Part shown: positions 6,978 through 7,972 of the stretch, piece by piece
Layout of the letters: the number at the start of each line of letters is the position of its first letter
How positions within the stretch are numbered: position 1 is the first letter of the stretch
Origin: an uncultured Bacteroidota bacterium
Lineage (GTDB): Bacteria; Bacteroidota; Bacteroidia; UBA7662
Assembly: GCA_903908015.1 (NCBI GenBank)
Contig: CAIVQI010000197.1
Span: 1-7,972, forward strand
Direction: 5' to 3'
Length of the DNA: 7,972 nucleotides
Position numbers and translations under genes: made by a program
Notes under the pieces: generated by a model
What the model saw: only the letters and a program-made list of their open reading frames with translations
What the model was told of the DNA's origin: nothing
Databases searched by the model: none

Positions 6978-7972
6978 ATGCTGCATGCCCGAAACCTCTC
7001 CTACTTTTTTGCCTATGTTCCTACGATGCTCTGCGTGGTGGGCTTCATTTTGGGTGGTGCGTGGGCTGCACTTAATTTGGTCTTTGTGGTGGTATTTCTA
7101 GGTCTGGCCGAATGGTTGTTGCCGCAATCGCGGGGCAACGATGAGGCACCTGAGTCAGATTTGCCGAATTTGATTCTTTGGTTATCGCTTCCGGCCACAT
7201 TGCTTGTTCTGGGTTCGCTGATTTGGGCAGCGGCCAGCGGTGCCATACAGGGATGGCATCTGGTTCTGGGTGCATTATCGGCAGGTTTCCACGGGGGTAC
7301 CGTGTCGATCGTTGCCGCACACGAGTTTATACACCGCTCCGACCGAAAATCTGTAGCCGCTGGCAATTTTCTACTCTTGCTGCAAGCCAACCCTTATTTC
7401 TTTGTGGATCACCTGAGGGTGCACCATCGCTATGTAGGCACTCGTCGTGATCACGCTACGGCACGATATGGGGAGGGTTTTTATGCTTTTTTGTTCAGGA
7501 GTTTGGGTGGACAATTCTCAGAAGCCCTTCAACTTGAGGCGGACGCGGCCCGAAAGCAGGGGCTGCTTCCCTATGGGTTCCGTAATTATGTGGTGCGCCA
7601 GGTTATCGTGTTTATTGTCCTTCTGGCAGTATGTGGATGGGCCTTGGGTTTGATGGCCGCTGCCGCATGGCTTTTGTCGGCCCTAACCTCGAATGTATTG
7701 TTGGAGTACACCAATTATTTGGAGCATTACGGACTGGTTCGACCCGATGATGCCCGTGTGGCGTATCGCACTTCCTGGCAGAGCGACACCTGGTTTAGCC
7801 GATTTCTGCTGTATGATTTGAGTCGACACAGCGACCATCATGTGCACGGTGCACGCCCCTTCCACCGACTGAGGAGCATGGATGATGTCCCGGTCTTGCC
7901 GGGTGGTTATGCAGCGCTGTTGATCCCTGCCTTGTTTCCCCCACTTTGGTTCCGCCTCCTGCACCCAAGAAT
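6978..7972 (+). CDS. alkB: AlkB-family alkane 1-monooxygenase-like integral membrane di-iron hydroxylase (3' end outside window)
   Basis: The frame is open from ATG 6978 to the window edge (331 codons plus two bases), with an in-frame TGA at 6966-6968 that rules out a longer start. It has the histidine boxes of membrane di-iron hydroxylases: HEFIH (His115, His119), HLRVHH (His145, His149, His150), NYLEHYG (His250) and RHSDHH (His284, His287, His288). These nine match the iron ligands known in AlkB. Long hydrophobic stretches (about 8-50, 63-112, 206-240 and the last 25 residues) fit a polytopic inner-membrane protein. AlkB enzymes insert oxygen at the end of alkanes or alkyl chains, using electrons from rubredoxin; no rubredoxin gene is in view. 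The second box departs from the usual EHxxGHH…PEDPAS form (Asp144, Val148, and His159 where Pro is usual), so the substrate may not be an alkane. Only the C-terminal tail seems to be missing. Short spacing suggests co-transcription with the dehydrogenase. Confidence 0.9.
   Translation, partial: MLHARNLSYFFAYVPTMLCVVGFILGGAWAALNLVFVVVFLGLAEWLLPQSRGNDEAPESDLPNLILWLSLPATLLVLGSLIWAAASGAIQGWHLVLGALSAGFHGGTVSIVAAHEFIHRSDRKSVAAGNFLLLLQANPYFFVDHLRVHHRYVGTRRDHATARYGEGFYAFLFRSLGGQFSEALQLEADAARKQGLLPYGFRNYVVRQVIVFIVLLAVCGWALGLMAAAAWLLSALTSNVLLEYTNYLEHYGLVRPDDARVAYRTSWQSDTWFSRFLLYDLSRHSDHHVHGARPFHRLRSMDDVPVLPGGYAALLIPALFPPLWFRLLHPR

Noticed and set aside
7178..7653. Two plus-strand open frames (7178-7450 and 7447-7653) and overlapping minus-strand frames
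   Set aside because: They overlap the AlkB-like gene in other frames. The real frame is open from 6978 to the window end and holds all the histidine boxes.
6978..7972. Truncated or broken hydroxylase gene
   Set aside because: The frame is intact to the last base of the window and simply continues outside it. There is no evidence of a pseudogene.

Overview
The window looks like chromosomal DNA from a member of the Bacteroidota. Three things suggest this. The RsmA/KsgA protein carries the GNFPY motif and the 'GMFQREVAQRI…KTYGILSVLTQAYY' style of core typical of that phylum. The RND permease and the short, ACT-less 2-hydroxyacid dehydrogenase are also close to the Bacteroidota forms. None of the chosen start codons has a Shine-Dalgarno sequence in front of it, which is usual in this phylum. 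Base composition is roughly balanced in the genes and drops sharply to AT-rich in the one sizeable intergenic gap. Every gene seen is on the + strand.

Region by region: (i) bases 1-43 are the last 13 codons of an upstream gene, most likely a TolC-type outer-membrane efflux protein. (ii) 121-1272 encodes a membrane-fusion (adaptor) lipoprotein, and 1280-4729 encodes an RND-family inner-membrane permease with its proton-relay residues intact. With the upstream tail these form a tripartite efflux operon in the order outer-membrane channel, adaptor, pump. (iii) A GC-containing hairpin lies over the permease stop codon, followed by 84 bases to rsmA (ksgA), the 16S rRNA adenine dimethyltransferase. 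This RsmA has an unusual extra segment of about 40 residues between two SAM-binding motifs. (iv) 5759-5981 is an AT-rich gap with three tandem copies of an 18-19-base repeat. (v) 5982-6953 is a D-2-hydroxyacid dehydrogenase of the phosphoglycerate-dehydrogenase type. (vi) 24 bases later an AlkB-family integral-membrane di-iron monooxygenase/hydroxylase begins at 6978 and runs off the end of the window. It has all nine expected iron-binding histidines.

Functionally these are three separate units: drug/metabolite export, ribosome maturation, and a dehydrogenase/hydroxylase pair that may be co-transcribed. I found no mobile element, CRISPR array, tRNA or rRNA, and no clear sign of a new multi-gene system. 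The observations most worth checking are the RsmA insertion, the altered histidine motif of the AlkB-like protein, the tandem repeat upstream of the dehydrogenase, and the hairpin on the permease stop codon.
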